Of a DNA stretch of 37,044 nt, positions 25,924 to 33,465 are shown piece after piece. The translations under genes were made by a program, and so were the position numbers. The first letter of the stretch is position 1, and every line of letters starts with the position of its first letter. The notes beneath the pieces were generated by a model. It was given only the letters and a program-made list of their open reading frames with translations, did not search any database and was not told where the DNA came from. The stretch is from Candidatus Aminicenans sakinawicola JGI OTU-1 (GTDB taxonomy: Bacteria; Acidobacteriota; Aminicenantia; Aminicenantales; Aminicenantaceae): contig AWNV01000031.1 of NCBI GenBank assembly GCA_000493965.1, positions 1-37,044 on the forward strand, given 5' to 3'.

Positions 25924-25934
25924 AGGAGAGAGCT

Positions 25935-26237
25935 ATGAGTATATCGAGGATACCTCCCATTCACCCTGGGGAAGTTCTGCTTGAGGAGTTTCTCAAGCCT
26001 ATGGAAATCAGCCAGTATCGCCTGGCGAAGGATATTTCTGTTCCGCCGCGGCGAATCAATGAGATTGTGCATGGAAAACGGGCCATCACTGCCGATACAG
26101 CCCTTCGTCTATCTCAGTATTTCAGAACTTCCGAGAGGTTTTGGATGAATCTCCAGACAAGATATGATTTGGAGATGGAAAAAGACCGATTGGGTGATCG
26201 TCTTGCTAAGGAAATACATGCTAGAGCGGCAGGTTAA
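25935..26237 (+). CDS. higA: HigA antitoxin (XRE family)
   Basis: 100 aa from the ATG at 25935, which follows AGAGGAGAG; a longer frame from 25857 overlaps the toxin and is not needed. The sequence IPPIHPGEVLLEEFLKPMEI starts the family signature. The helix-turn-helix covers about residues 25-60 (SQYRLAKDISVPPRRINEIV) and is followed by GKRAITADTALRLSQYF. It neutralises HigB and binds the operator palindrome at 25598-25634. Its stop lies 7 bp before the attC site. Confidence 0.94.
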   Translation: MSISRIPPIHPGEVLLEEFLKPMEISQYRLAKDISVPPRRINEIVHGKRAITADTALRLSQYFRTSERFWMNLQTRYDLEMEKDRLGDRLAKEIHARAAG

Positions 26238-26244
26238 GCCAGAG

Positions 26245-26319
26245 GTCTAACAAGTCACTGCACCGGACTTTCACATCCGCCTCTGGCAGAGTTCGGACCG
26301 GTGATTTCGTGTGTTAGAC
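26245..26319 (+). repeat. attC-like site of the higBA cassette
   Basis: The site begins GTCTAACAAGTCACTGCACC and ends TTTCGTGTGTTAGAC; R'' GTCTAAC and R' GTTAGAC are perfect complements. The inner arms GTCACTGCACCGGAC and GTCCGAAC/CCGGTGA-type sequence pair with the usual bulges, and the loop contains CGCCTCTGGCAG. The size is 75 bp. This is the clearest canonical attC in the window. Confidence 0.88.
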
Positions 26320-26407
26320 TTGTGAGGCATTAAATAATTCCATGCCTGAAAGATAAGCCACTTAAATAATAAATGGGTATTAACTTGATAGAAAAGGGAG
26401 GAATAAT

Positions 26408-27250
26408 ATGATGAAAAAGAGGATTCTTTTTATTTTAGGCTTTTGCTTATTTTCTCTGTTAGTAACACCTGTTTTGTCGGTTGCACAGGAAGATGAGCCC
26501 GGCAGCAAAGACCATCCACTCCTTACGAGAATGCCTGGTTTCTATATCTCAGGATATGAATACAAAGAGTTCGATACAGCCGATTTCAAAAATGATAAAG
26601 GGGAAGATATTAAAATTGAAGGCCACAAATATCACATTGAATATGACATTAAAAAAGAGAAGAAGGCCCCAAGTGAGCTTCAGATATTAAGAAACTATGA
26701 AAATGCAATAAAAAAGATAGGAGGTTCAACAATTTATGAAGCTCAAGGGGAAACATGGTTAAAGGTAGAAAGAGGCGGAAAAATAACGTGGATTTATGTA
26801 TATGCACATTCCGAGGGAGAATCTTATGAACTGGAGATTGTAGAGAAAAAGGCAATGGTGCAGGAAGTTGTTGCCGATGCCAAAAGCCTGGCAAGGGATA
26901 TACGCTCAACCGGACATGCATCTGTTTATGGCATCCATTTTGACTTTAATAAAGCGGAGGTTAAACCGGAATCCGAGCCTACCCTTAAAGAGATAGCGAA
27001 ACTTCTTAAACAGAACCCAAAATTGAATCTGTATGTGGTTGGACATACCGATAGTGTTGGGAAAATCGCTTACAACATGAAACTATCCCAAACAAGAGCT
27101 GAATCTGTTGTAAAAGCCCTGGCAACAAAGTATGGAGTAGCTCAAAACAGGCTTAAACCCTATGGAGTGGGTCCTTTGGCACCTGTGACTTCCAACGAGA
27201 CAGAGGAAGGACGAGCCTTGAACCGCAGGGTGGAGTTGGTAAAAGAATAA
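26408..27250 (+). CDS. OmpA-family outer-membrane protein
   Basis: 280 aa with a signal peptide ending near SVAQ. The first half (about 40-165) contains MPGFYISGYEYKEFDTADF, a region found before OmpA domains in proteins of this type. The second half (about 175-280) is an OmpA C-terminal peptidoglycan-binding domain: IHFDFNKAEVKPESEPTLKE, VVGHTDSVGK and NRRVEL. It anchors the outer membrane to the cell wall. It starts 89 bp after the higBA attC and lies 22 bp upstream of the Ig-like protein, so the two may travel together as a two-gene cassette closed by the attC at 29164. Confidence 0.88.
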   Translation: MMKKRILFILGFCLFSLLVTPVLSVAQEDEPGSKDHPLLTRMPGFYISGYEYKEFDTADFKNDKGEDIKIEGHKYHIEYDIKKEKKAPSELQILRNYENAIKKIGGSTIYEAQGETWLKVERGGKITWIYVYAHSEGESYELEIVEKKAMVQEVVADAKSLARDIRSTGHASVYGIHFDFNKAEVKPESEPTLKEIAKLLKQNPKLNLYVVGHTDSVGKIAYNMKLSQTRAESVVKALATKYGVAQNRLKPYGVGPLAPVTSNETEEGRALNRRVELVKE

Positions 27251-27271
27251 TCGGTATGAAGGGGATTTATT

Positions 27272-29011
27272 ATGAATAAAAGAAAAAAGCATCTAATCGA
27301 GTGTGAGGTTTTAATGCTTATGGTATTACTCACTACTGGTTTACACCAGAGTGCACTTGCACAAGTGGATCTATGTTCAAAGCCAAGGGTGGCTGTAATA
27401 ATGGAAACTTATGAGGAAGGGGAATTTATAAAGCATTTGAATGAGCAGTATCCCACTCAGCCGAAAGACTCATGGCTCTATCAAATCCAGGAAAAAGTGA
27501 TGGAAGAACTCAGAATGAACTCTCCGGGTACGCAGTTCATCCCGGCCAACGGAGGTGTGCCGAAGGATTGTGATTACTTATTTAAATATGGTTTATTACT
27601 GATAGGCGGTGGAGAAACTATTGAATACGCTGGGCATCTGGAGCTATCTGAAGACACATTATACCAGATGCGTTCCCAATTATTAAAGACTCCTTCCTGT
27701 GGGGGAAAAGACTATGTTCTTAGTGTGAAAAGCACAAGAAATAGGGATATTTTCCATACAATTGAACAAAATATCGTGGCCCATGGAAACATTGGCAATA
27801 AAATCAAGAAACATGAAGAATCTCATCGTGTACCGCCCAGAGGCCCGGAGATAAAGGTTTCACAGGACCGTGAATATGTATCGCTGTTGGAGGAAGAAAG
27901 AAAGTTAAAGATCAAAATCGATGTCACAAACTGCAAAGGGGAACCTGTATTTGACAAAAATCATGGTCAAGTAGTGACTTTATCTAAAGAAACAGAAAGG
28001 GGTGAATTAGAATGCAATCCTAATCATAACGAAGTTGATACTTGTATAGAAAGCAGCAATAAACTTATATTGATAATTCAAAGGCCCATAGGGACATCAG
28101 CAATTTATGCTCTTAAGAAAGGTATAAATCCTGACGAGGTTCCAATAAAAATTGAAACCTGCGGTCTTGATAAAAAAGCTGTCAAAGAAACAAAGATTCA
28201 GATTCATGGGCTGGAACTCAAGGTTAAGCCTGAAAAGAAAGAAATTTTTCCGGGAGATGAAACCAAAATTACGATTAAACTGTCTGAGGTCGATGTGAAA
28301 GAGGGAAAGCAGCCTGTAGCAGGAAAACATATTCAGGTTAATGTAAAAGGACTCGTTGACGGGGATGTGGATCCCTCGGGTGATGTCATAACCGACCAAA
28401 ATGGAAAAGCTATATTGTTTTATGATGCCGGGGAAAAAGATAAGAAAGTTATTATAAAGGCAACTTTTCAACCGAAAGATTATCCTGAATCTATTAAGGA
28501 TGAAACGGCTATTACGGTTGCACATTATGAAGGATTCGCTATTTTGAACTATACCTATACCCAAACCGGCGAATATGTAAAGTATTATCACATGGATGCG
28601 ACAGTGCGTTTTAGCTTGGGTAAAGAATTGCGTAGCTTGCCTGCTCTTGATGCACACCACTTAGCGATATGGTATCCAATTACATCAGCAAATATTACGA
28701 GCGCTAATGCCAAAAGTATTCTTTACGACGGAACAACAGAAACTGGACATTCGTTTCAGCTTTATCATCCTTTGCCCGGGGACAATATTACCATGGCATT
28801 GAATACTACAACAGGAAAGTTTGAAATTGTAGGGATTCTGGGAATGGATTTAGGGTTTAAATGGAGTGATGGATCTGGTGGCGGTATGAATATAGAAAAT
28901 GAAGAAGCACAGGTGAGGGAAGGTGATGGTGTTCATGTATTGAAAGGAAGTTTCACTCACGGAAGTGGAGCGAAGCTTGACTGGACAATTTACATGCGGA
29001 AACGCCATTAA
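27272..29011 (+). CDS. secreted Ig-like-domain protein, unknown function
   Basis: 579 aa with a signal peptide ending near ALAQ. Residues ~35-210 form a globular N-terminal region with no recognised family (PRVAVIMETYEEGEFIKHLN and FIPANGGVPKDCDYLFKYGL). Residues ~310-420 contain a Big_1-like Ig fold (ELKVKPEKKEIFPGDETKIT followed by GDVITDQNGKAILFYDAG). The C-terminal part has a Gly/Ser-rich surface. It is co-oriented and probably co-transcribed with the OmpA protein. A role at the cell surface is likely, but nothing more specific can be said. Confidence 0.6.
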   Translation: MNKRKKHLIECEVLMLMVLLTTGLHQSALAQVDLCSKPRVAVIMETYEEGEFIKHLNEQYPTQPKDSWLYQIQEKVMEELRMNSPGTQFIPANGGVPKDCDYLFKYGLLLIGGGETIEYAGHLELSEDTLYQMRSQLLKTPSCGGKDYVLSVKSTRNRDIFHTIEQNIVAHGNIGNKIKKHEESHRVPPRGPEIKVSQDREYVSLLEEERKLKIKIDVTNCKGEPVFDKNHGQVVTLSKETERGELECNPNHNEVDTCIESSNKLILIIQRPIGTSAIYALKKGINPDEVPIKIETCGLDKKAVKETKIQIHGLELKVKPEKKEIFPGDETKITIKLSEVDVKEGKQPVAGKHIQVNVKGLVDGDVDPSGDVITDQNGKAILFYDAGEKDKKVIIKATFQPKDYPESIKDETAITVAHYEGFAILNYTYTQTGEYVKYYHMDATVRFSLGKELRSLPALDAHHLAIWYPITSANITSANAKSILYDGTTETGHSFQLYHPLPGDNITMALNTTTGKFEIVGILGMDLGFKWSDGSGGGMNIENEEAQVREGDGVHVLKGSFTHGSGAKLDWTIYMRKRH

Positions 29012-29163
29012 AAAGGGATTTTGCTGACAAGGAAAACCAAACAAAAGGGCTAAATGAAGATGATTAACCACATCAGCGGAAGGCGTATTGGTGAGTGCAA
29101 GTGAATAATATCTGATCAAGTGGCATTGAGGAATCAACTTCGGATCGGAAAAATGGATTATTC
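29012..29163. other. gene-free stretch before attC
   Basis: No ORF with a ribosome-binding site is seen. It separates the Ig-like gene from the attC site by 152 bp, more than usual for a cassette, so a small gene may have decayed here. Confidence 0.35.
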
Positions 29164-29235
29164 GTATAACCAATCACCGCACCTGACCGATATTCCGCTG
29201 CGCTCCATTGCCGCAGGTGAGCTCGGTCGTTAGCC
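29164..29235 (+). repeat. attC-like site
   Basis: GTATAACCAATCACCGCACC at the left and GGTGAGCTCGGTCGTTAGCC at the right frame a 72-bp site. The arms CACCGCACCTGACC and GCAGGTGAGCTCGG pair imperfectly, and the loop contains GCTGCGCTCCATTG, the same loop motif as in the attC sites at 12.9 and 36.8 kb. The plus orientation agrees with the genes on both sides. Confidence 0.82.
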
Positions 29236-29249
29236 TCAAAAAATGTTGC

Positions 29250-29283
29250 TTGATTTCAATGAAAGTATGATATATTATCATAC
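29250..29283 (+). promoter_or_regulatory. promoter and operator of mazEF-type module
   Basis: TTGATT (29250-29255) and TATTAT (29273-29278) are 17 bp apart. GTATGATA (29265-29272) and TATCATAC (29276-29283) form a perfect 8-bp palindrome over the -10 region, with a ribosome-binding site CGGAGGTGAT following. This is the expected autoregulatory site of the antitoxin. Confidence 0.72.
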
Positions 29284-29296
29284 CGGAGGTGATATT

Positions 29297-29539
29297 ATGG
29301 CTGCATCGAAAATTGCCATCACTATTGACGAAAAATTAGTGAAGCAGCTCGATAATCTTGTTAATTCCAAAGTTTTTCCCAATCGAAGCAAGGCCATTCA
29401 AAAAGCTGTTGAAGAAAAACTAGAGAGAATAGAAAAGACCCTTCTTTCACAAGAATGTGCGAAGTTAGATCCAAAATATGAACAGACTTTAGCAGAAGAA
29501 GGCTTTTCAAAGGAACTTGAAGAATGGCCAGAATATTGA
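29297..29539 (+). CDS. RHH-type antitoxin (MazE/PemI-like)
   Basis: 80 aa from the ATG at 29297, chosen for its GGAGGTGAT site. It is a ribbon-helix-helix protein: KIAITIDEKLVKQLDNLVNS (beta-strand plus helix), then RSKAIQKAVEEKLERIEK. An acidic C-terminal tail (LDPKYEQTLAEEGFSKELEE) is the usual toxin-binding part. It overlaps the toxin gene by 16 bp. It binds the palindromic operator and neutralises the MazF-type toxin. Confidence 0.88.
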   Translation: MAASKIAITIDEKLVKQLDNLVNSKVFPNRSKAIQKAVEEKLERIEKTLLSQECAKLDPKYEQTLAEEGFSKELEEWPEY

Positions 29540-29862
29540 GAGGTAATATCTACTGGGCTGATCTTAATCCGGTTATCGGAAGTGAGCAGGGCGGTTTACG
29601 CCCTGTTCTTATTTTGAGTCATAATGTTTTTAACGAACGCTCAGGGACAGTTATCGCGGTTGCTCTAACGAGCCAACCTCAACGTGCAGGATTCCCGCTG
29701 ACCTTAGAACTTACAGATCCCAGACTTCCTAAAAAATCCTGGGTGAAAATTAGTCAGATAAGGACTCTTTCTGTGAAACGTATAGGAAAAAGAGTGGCCA
29801 AAGTATCAGAGGAGGAGCTATTGTTAGTTATCGATGGCCTAAATGAAATTATTGGAGGCTAA
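29524..29862 (+). CDS. mazF: MazF/PemK-type mRNA interferase toxin
   Basis: 112 aa. RGNIYWADLNPVIGSEQGGL and RPVLILSHNVFNERSGTVIA are the diagnostic MazF beta-barrel motifs, with the conserved Arg after GG and KISQIRTLSVKRIGKRV near the end. It cleaves single-stranded mRNA at specific sequences. The reading frame is intact although an IS4-family element begins 4 bp after its stop codon. The IS occupies the place where the cassette's attC site would be expected. Confidence 0.94.
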   Translation: MARILRGNIYWADLNPVIGSEQGGLRPVLILSHNVFNERSGTVIAVALTSQPQRAGFPLTLELTDPRLPKKSWVKISQIRTLSVKRIGKRVAKVSEEELLLVIDGLNEIIGG

Positions 29863-29865
29863 TCC

Positions 29866-31187
29866 AATAGTGTCCCATCATAACTTAAATAAATTCAACT
29901 GCTTACAAGGTTCATCTATTAATGTCGTGTCATAAAATTCCATAAGTACTTGTAAAATATGAGTTTTCTCAAATGCAGTCACACTCAAAATCTGCAAAAA
30001 AGTGTAGAGACTCATCTCTAAATTTAGCCTTTTTTTTATAATTGCCACTAGTAGATAGACTGAAACCGCAATCCATATCTGGGTTTTCACTGCGTTTTCG
30101 GAAGTCCCATAAAATGATTTTATCCGTAAATGCTGTTTGATCCACCGAAAAAAGAGCTCTATCTGCCATCGACATTTATAAAGTTCTGCAATGGTATTTG
30201 CTGGAAGAATAAAATTATTGCTTAAAAAGGTCAAATGCTTACTGTTATCAGCATCAAATATACGAACTCGCCGGAGCTTATCTGGATATCGCTGCGAAGA
30301 CTTAACACCAGTCAAAGCGATTGTTTGATCACATCTCAGGCCTGTGCTCTTATCGACTGGATGGGAATAGATTCTACGAAATTGAAGGTTTGATTTGCCA
30401 CGGATAACAAAAAAAGCTTTAAACAAGTTCAGAGTATAAAGCCGGGCAAGATCAAAATATCCTCGATCCATAATATAAAAGCAACCAGGTTCCGGGATAA
30501 GTTCATCAAGAATACATGTATCATATATTTTTCCATCTGTGATTTTAATGAAGGTGGGGATAGAGCCACGTAAGTCTAATGCTGTGTGTAATTTAACCGC
30601 AGCCTTAAGCTTTTGGAATTTTGCCCAGGGAAACAGTGAAAGGCATAAATCAATAGTTGTTGTATCCAGAGCATAAACCGTCTCTTCCAACTCTACACCA
30701 AAGTCATCATCAGCATATAAGCTCCGGGCTTGATGAATAAGCACCTGAGCGAAGTCTGCATAGATCCGCCAGTCGCGATGTTCATTGGCATGGGCCAAAG
30801 TATTTCTCGATACCCTACCTCGAATTCCCATATGATAGAGTTTGTTCTGCATTGAGCGAAGACAAGCCTCAATATCTCGAAGGCTTTCCCGATAGGTAAG
30901 TTGAGCAAAAGCCATACAAAGAAATTGATCAAAACAGGAAAAGCTTTTTACTTTGTATTTGCCGCCATAGCGTTTAACACATTTTCGAAATTCATGGAGA
31001 GGGAGAAAATCTATTATTTGAGAAAATACCGTTTTTCCTATATTCATGGTCACTCCTCCCTGTCGATTGACAGAAGAGCGACCATATCATAAAATCTAGT
31101 TCAAATCGATTACAGTGAATTTCTTTCATAACTTAATGATAATATTTAAGTTGCAAGGATTTTAAATTTCAACGTTGGGACAGCACT
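29866..31187 (-). mobile_element. IS4-family insertion sequence, 1322 bp
   Basis: The element is bounded by an 11-bp direct repeat of target DNA, GAGGCTAATCC at 29855-29865 and at 31188-31198. The ends are imperfect inverted repeats: AATAGTGTCCCA at the left and AGTGCTGTCCCA (minus strand) at the right, 8 of 12 positions matching. The 10-12 bp target duplication fits some IS4 subgroups. The perfect duplication suggests a recent insertion. Confidence 0.9.
29878..31047 (-). CDS. IS4-family DDE transposase
   Basis: 389 aa from the ATG at 31047, behind a GGGAGGAG site. Catalytic residues: Asp128 (YALDTTTIDLCLSLF), Asp194 (IMDRGYFD) and Glu297 in the IS4 signature Y-x2-R-x3-E-x6-K (YKCRWQIELFFRWIK). 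The N-terminus is a DUF4372-type region (DFLPLHEFRKCVKRYGGKYK). The reading frame is uninterrupted, so the enzyme may be active. It moves the 1322-bp element by cut-and-paste. Confidence 0.95.
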   Translation of the reverse strand: MNIGKTVFSQIIDFLPLHEFRKCVKRYGGKYKVKSFSCFDQFLCMAFAQLTYRESLRDIEACLRSMQNKLYHMGIRGRVSRNTLAHANEHRDWRIYADFAQVLIHQARSLYADDDFGVELEETVYALDTTTIDLCLSLFPWAKFQKLKAAVKLHTALDLRGSIPTFIKITDGKIYDTCILDELIPEPGCFYIMDRGYFDLARLYTLNLFKAFFVIRGKSNLQFRRIYSHPVDKSTGLRCDQTIALTGVKSSQRYPDKLRRVRIFDADNSKHLTFLSNNFILPANTIAELYKCRWQIELFFRWIKQHLRIKSFYGTSENAVKTQIWIAVSVYLLVAIIKKRLNLEMSLYTFLQILSVTAFEKTHILQVLMEFYDTTLIDEPCKQLNLFKL

Positions 31188-31211
31188 GAGGCTAATCCCT
31201 TAAAATAATAT

Positions 31212-31240
31212 TTGACTTTCCATGAACTCTTGTATACAAT
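31212..31240 (+). promoter_or_regulatory. promoter of RHH-RelE module
   Basis: TTGACT (31212-31217) and TACAAT (31235-31240) are 17 bp apart and 28 bp upstream of the antitoxin ATG. The perfect palindrome TTGTATACAA (31230-31239) overlaps the -10 and is the likely operator. Confidence 0.65.
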
Positions 31241-31268
31241 GTATTACAATGATATCAAGAGGTATTTT

Positions 31269-31487
31269 ATGAAGACAGCAATTTCAGTTAGACTCCCCAA
31301 AGAGCTTGCCAATTACCTAGACAATATTGCCAAAGAAACAGAAAGGCCCCGCTCTTACATCATTCAAAAAGCGTTGGAGTCTTACATTGATGACTATGCA
31401 GATCTCCAAGTGGCTCTTGACCGGCTCCATGACAGGATAGATCCTATTGTTTCAGGCAAAGAGTTGAGAAAATCCCTTGGCTTATAA
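31269..31487 (+). CDS. RHH antitoxin (RelB/CopG-like)
   Basis: 72 aa from the ATG at 31269, which follows AAGAGGT. KTAISVRLPKELANYLDNIA and ETERPRSYIIQKALESYIDD are a standard ribbon-helix-helix domain; the tail (RIDPIVSGKELRKSLGL) binds the toxin. It overlaps the toxin by 11 bp. It autoregulates from the palindromic promoter upstream. Only the IS4 copy and its target duplication separate this module from mazF, so before that insertion the two toxin-antitoxin pairs were adjacent. Confidence 0.86.
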   Translation: MKTAISVRLPKELANYLDNIAKETERPRSYIIQKALESYIDDYADLQVALDRLHDRIDPIVSGKELRKSLGL

Positions 31488-31737
31488 TATCATTTACAAG
31501 AGGTCAGTACATCGCGATCTGAAAAAGCTTTCCAAGGCAGAGGCCTGTCGTATTTTAGATCAAATTGAGCAAGAGCTTTCAAAGAAAGCAGATATTTATC
31601 CGGTTCTTAAAGGGCAATTTGCTGGTCTTCGGAAATATCGATTAAGTAATTATAGGGTTATCTATGCAATTTTAGGAGATGATGTCCTTATTCTTAGAAT
31701 TGGTCACAGTCGAGATGTCTATAAGAAAAAAATCTAA
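31477..31737 (+). CDS. RelE/ParE-family toxin
   Basis: 86 aa starting at a TTG inside the antitoxin gene. IIYKRSVHRDLKKLSKAEAC and KGQFAGLRKYRLSNYRVIYA followed by VLILRIGHSRDVYKK are the conserved RelE features, including the C-terminal His-Arg motif. It should act as a ribosome-dependent mRNA interferase. Its TAA stop (31735-31737) lies in the R'' box of a half attC site, as in many cassettes. Confidence 0.9.
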   Translation: MAYNIIYKRSVHRDLKKLSKAEACRILDQIEQELSKKADIYPVLKGQFAGLRKYRLSNYRVIYAILGDDVLILRIGHSRDVYKKKI

Positions 31738-31760
31738 CAAATTACTCCAGCGGACTCCGC
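31732..31760 (+). repeat. left half of an attC site
   Basis: ATCTAACAAATTACTCCAGC is a standard R''-spacer-L'' beginning, followed by GGACTCCGC. The complementary right half (L'-R') is absent; instead the sequence runs directly into the tail of a DUF6544-like gene. The site was therefore cut by a non-site-specific junction. Confidence 0.7.
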
Positions 31761-31904
31761 TTGAACGGTGCCGCTTATTTTAATAACTACCAGAGACGAA
31801 ATGGCATATTGATACCTTTAGAAGGAAAGGTTGAGTGGAATCTTCCTCAAGGTAGTTTTGCATATTGGAAAGGAAGCGTTGTCGATATCAAATATAAGCA
31901 ATAA
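31761..31904 (+). pseudogene. C-terminal fragment of a DUF6544-like protein
   Basis: 47 codons with no start read NYQRRNGILIPLEGKVEWNL, then PQGSFAYWKGSVVDIKYKQ and a stop. This is the terminal part of DUF6544/DUF6920 proteins (pattern 'G..IP..GEV.W.LPeG.f.YWkG.i..I'). The upstream two-thirds of the gene is missing and the fragment begins at the broken attC site. Confidence 0.65.
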
Positions 31905-31930
31905 AAAAATTGAATTGTAACCTGAAATTC

Positions 31931-32012
31931 TAGGGACACTATACTGAATTGGGAAGAAGTTCTGAATACTTCCCAGGAATTATTAATTTGGAGTTAGGTA
32001 TAGTGTCCCCAG
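31931..32012. mobile_element. palindromic MITE-like element, ~80 bp
   Basis: The outer arms GGGACACTATAC (31933-31944) and GTATAGTGTCCC (31998-32009) are perfect 12-bp inverted repeats. An inner stem, GGGAAG and CTTCCC, lies inside. It truncates the serine hydrolase pseudogene immediately to its right. The sequence could form a long cruciform and resembles mobile palindromes mobilised in trans. Confidence 0.6.
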
Positions 32013-32016
32013 AAAT

Positions 32017-32421
32017 CTAACCGTAATAAGGAGAATTCAGTTTATCCTTAGGTGCAAAGAGAATCTCTCTTGTTTCAGGAGAAACGAGAGTGTTGTTTCG
32101 CAATGCCTGTGAAAATTTTAAAAGATCAATCGCGGTTGCATATCCGCCGCCAGCAGGGCCGCCTTTTATTAGAGTTTTTCCCAGATTATCCTTCCAGGTA
32201 AATGTTCCATTCTCTATCCAGATACTTGCCGATCTGATCCTCGTAGGACAGTTTACCGCTTTCACAGAGTTGGGCTATGGCGATAGCAGTAAACATCTTG
32301 TTGAGGGAGGCAAGGTTGAACTTGGTATCTCCATCTAGGATTGAACTGGTATGGCAGTAATATATGCCAAGATCAGAACTAGTCCTGCGATTCTAATCAA
32401 ATGTTTTCCTGTTATTAACAT
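32017..32421 (-). pseudogene. serine hydrolase (beta-lactamase class C-like), fragmented
   Basis: Read on the minus strand it begins MLITGKHLIRIAGLVLILAY (signal peptide, GGAGG site upstream) and stops at once after PVQS. In other frames there follow DGDTKFNLASLNKMFTAIAI, which carries the catalytic S-x-x-K motif (SLNK), and then ENGTFTWKDNLGKTLIKGGP followed by AGGGYATAIDLLKFSQALRN. These are the N-terminal, SxxK and later regions of a serine beta-lactamase-like hydrolase with large internal deletions and frameshifts. The C-terminus is cut by the MITE at 31931-32012. Confidence 0.75.
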
Positions 32422-32434
32422 ACTATTCTCCTCC

Positions 32435-33253
32435 TTATGATGTCTTTTTATTAAAAAAAGACAATATTATACTATTAATTTTTCCTGGGCATTCTATTAG
32501 TGTATTATGCCCTGCCTTTTCAATTATATACAATTGAGAATTGTTTATTTTTCGTGCCATAATTCTTTGATAATCAGGAGGAAATTGAAAATCCTTCTCA
32601 CCAGCAATAATCAATGTTGAATTTTTAATTAAGTTTAATTTGTCATGAATGTCCCATCCTTTAAAATATTTTTGAAACCATAATATTACTGTTTTTAAAG
32701 TATGTTTTCCGGACATTGATTTCTTGAAAATGTTGAAATCGTATTTGTAAAAATAGGCTTTACCAAATTTTAAAAATGCATATGGTATTTGAAACAAGTG
32801 AATATTGCCATTAAAAAATTTATCAGCCCACTTTGAAACATTTTCTGGATAGCCCCACTTTGATAAATTTTTTGGAGCTTCTTTCTGTACTTGTACAGCA
32901 TTAAAACCTGTATCAATTAATACTAATTGTGAAATATATTGACCATAGCGTAAAGCATATTCCAAAGCTACAAACCCACCGAAAGAATGTCCTATGATAG
33001 TCCATTTATCAATTTTTAATTGTTTGCGAATATTATTTAAATCAGAAGTTAAATATTTGAATTGAAGAGTTTTATAATTATTAATTTTAGATTTTCCATT
33101 TCCTCTTTGATCGACAAAAATTAAGCGATAATATTTTGATAATGGTTTAAGGCCAAGCATATATTTATGATCTACTCCAGGGCCGCCATGTAATACAAGT
33201 ATTGGACTGCCTTTACCAAATTCTGTGTAATATATTTTTGTATCGTTTGACAT
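32435..33253 (-). CDS. alpha/beta hydrolase (proline iminopeptidase-like)
   Basis: 272 aa from the ATG at 33253 (MSNDTKIYYTEFGKGSPILV); the longer frame from 33355 runs through the attC site. It has the oxyanion-hole HGGPG (LVLHGGPGVDHKYM), the nucleophile elbow GHSFGG, a probable acid in AGEKDFQFPP and His in EKAGHNTLIE. The family cleaves N-terminal proline residues or esters; the substrate is unknown. It starts 35 bp after the minus-oriented attC at 33288-33415 and is therefore a cassette gene. The very low GC content differs from the attC itself. No attC follows its stop. Confidence 0.88.
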   Translation of the reverse strand: MSNDTKIYYTEFGKGSPILVLHGGPGVDHKYMLGLKPLSKYYRLIFVDQRGNGKSKINNYKTLQFKYLTSDLNNIRKQLKIDKWTIIGHSFGGFVALEYALRYGQYISQLVLIDTGFNAVQVQKEAPKNLSKWGYPENVSKWADKFFNGNIHLFQIPYAFLKFGKAYFYKYDFNIFKKSMSGKHTLKTVILWFQKYFKGWDIHDKLNLIKNSTLIIAGEKDFQFPPDYQRIMARKINNSQLYIIEKAGHNTLIECPGKINSIILSFFNKKTS

Positions 33254-33287
33254 AATGAATGGCAATTTATAATACCTCTTTATGCTA

Positions 33288-33415
33288 CATAACGGCTTAC
33301 GGTTCAGTTGCCGCCGACTCCGGCAAGATACGCCATGCTGACCAGAGCAAAACACAGACAGAACGTGCCGCGCATATCTGCGTCGAAAGCGGTCAGCTGC
33401 AACTGCTGGTTAGGC
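33288..33415 (-). repeat. attC-like site, 128 bp
   Basis: On the minus strand it opens GCCTAACCAGCAGTTGCAGC and closes GAACCGTAAGCCGTTATG. The arms CAGTTGCAGCTGACCGC and GGCGGCAACTG pair over about ten positions, and the loop is long (about 60 bp), as in the longer attC types. The orientation agrees with the genes on both sides. Confidence 0.82.
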
Positions 33416-33465
33416 ACATTTGCCTTACTGTGCAAGTTTCTTTTCTTTTTAAGTTGATCGTTAAA

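Noticed and set aside
28097..28660. 187-codon minus-strand ORF
   Set aside because: It is antisense to the Ig-like secreted protein, whose frame has a signal peptide and domain features.
31933..32009. Palindrome as an end of the nearby IS4-family element
   Set aside because: Both contain AGTGTCCC-like sequence, but the orientation relative to the ends is opposite, so they are not the same terminal repeats.
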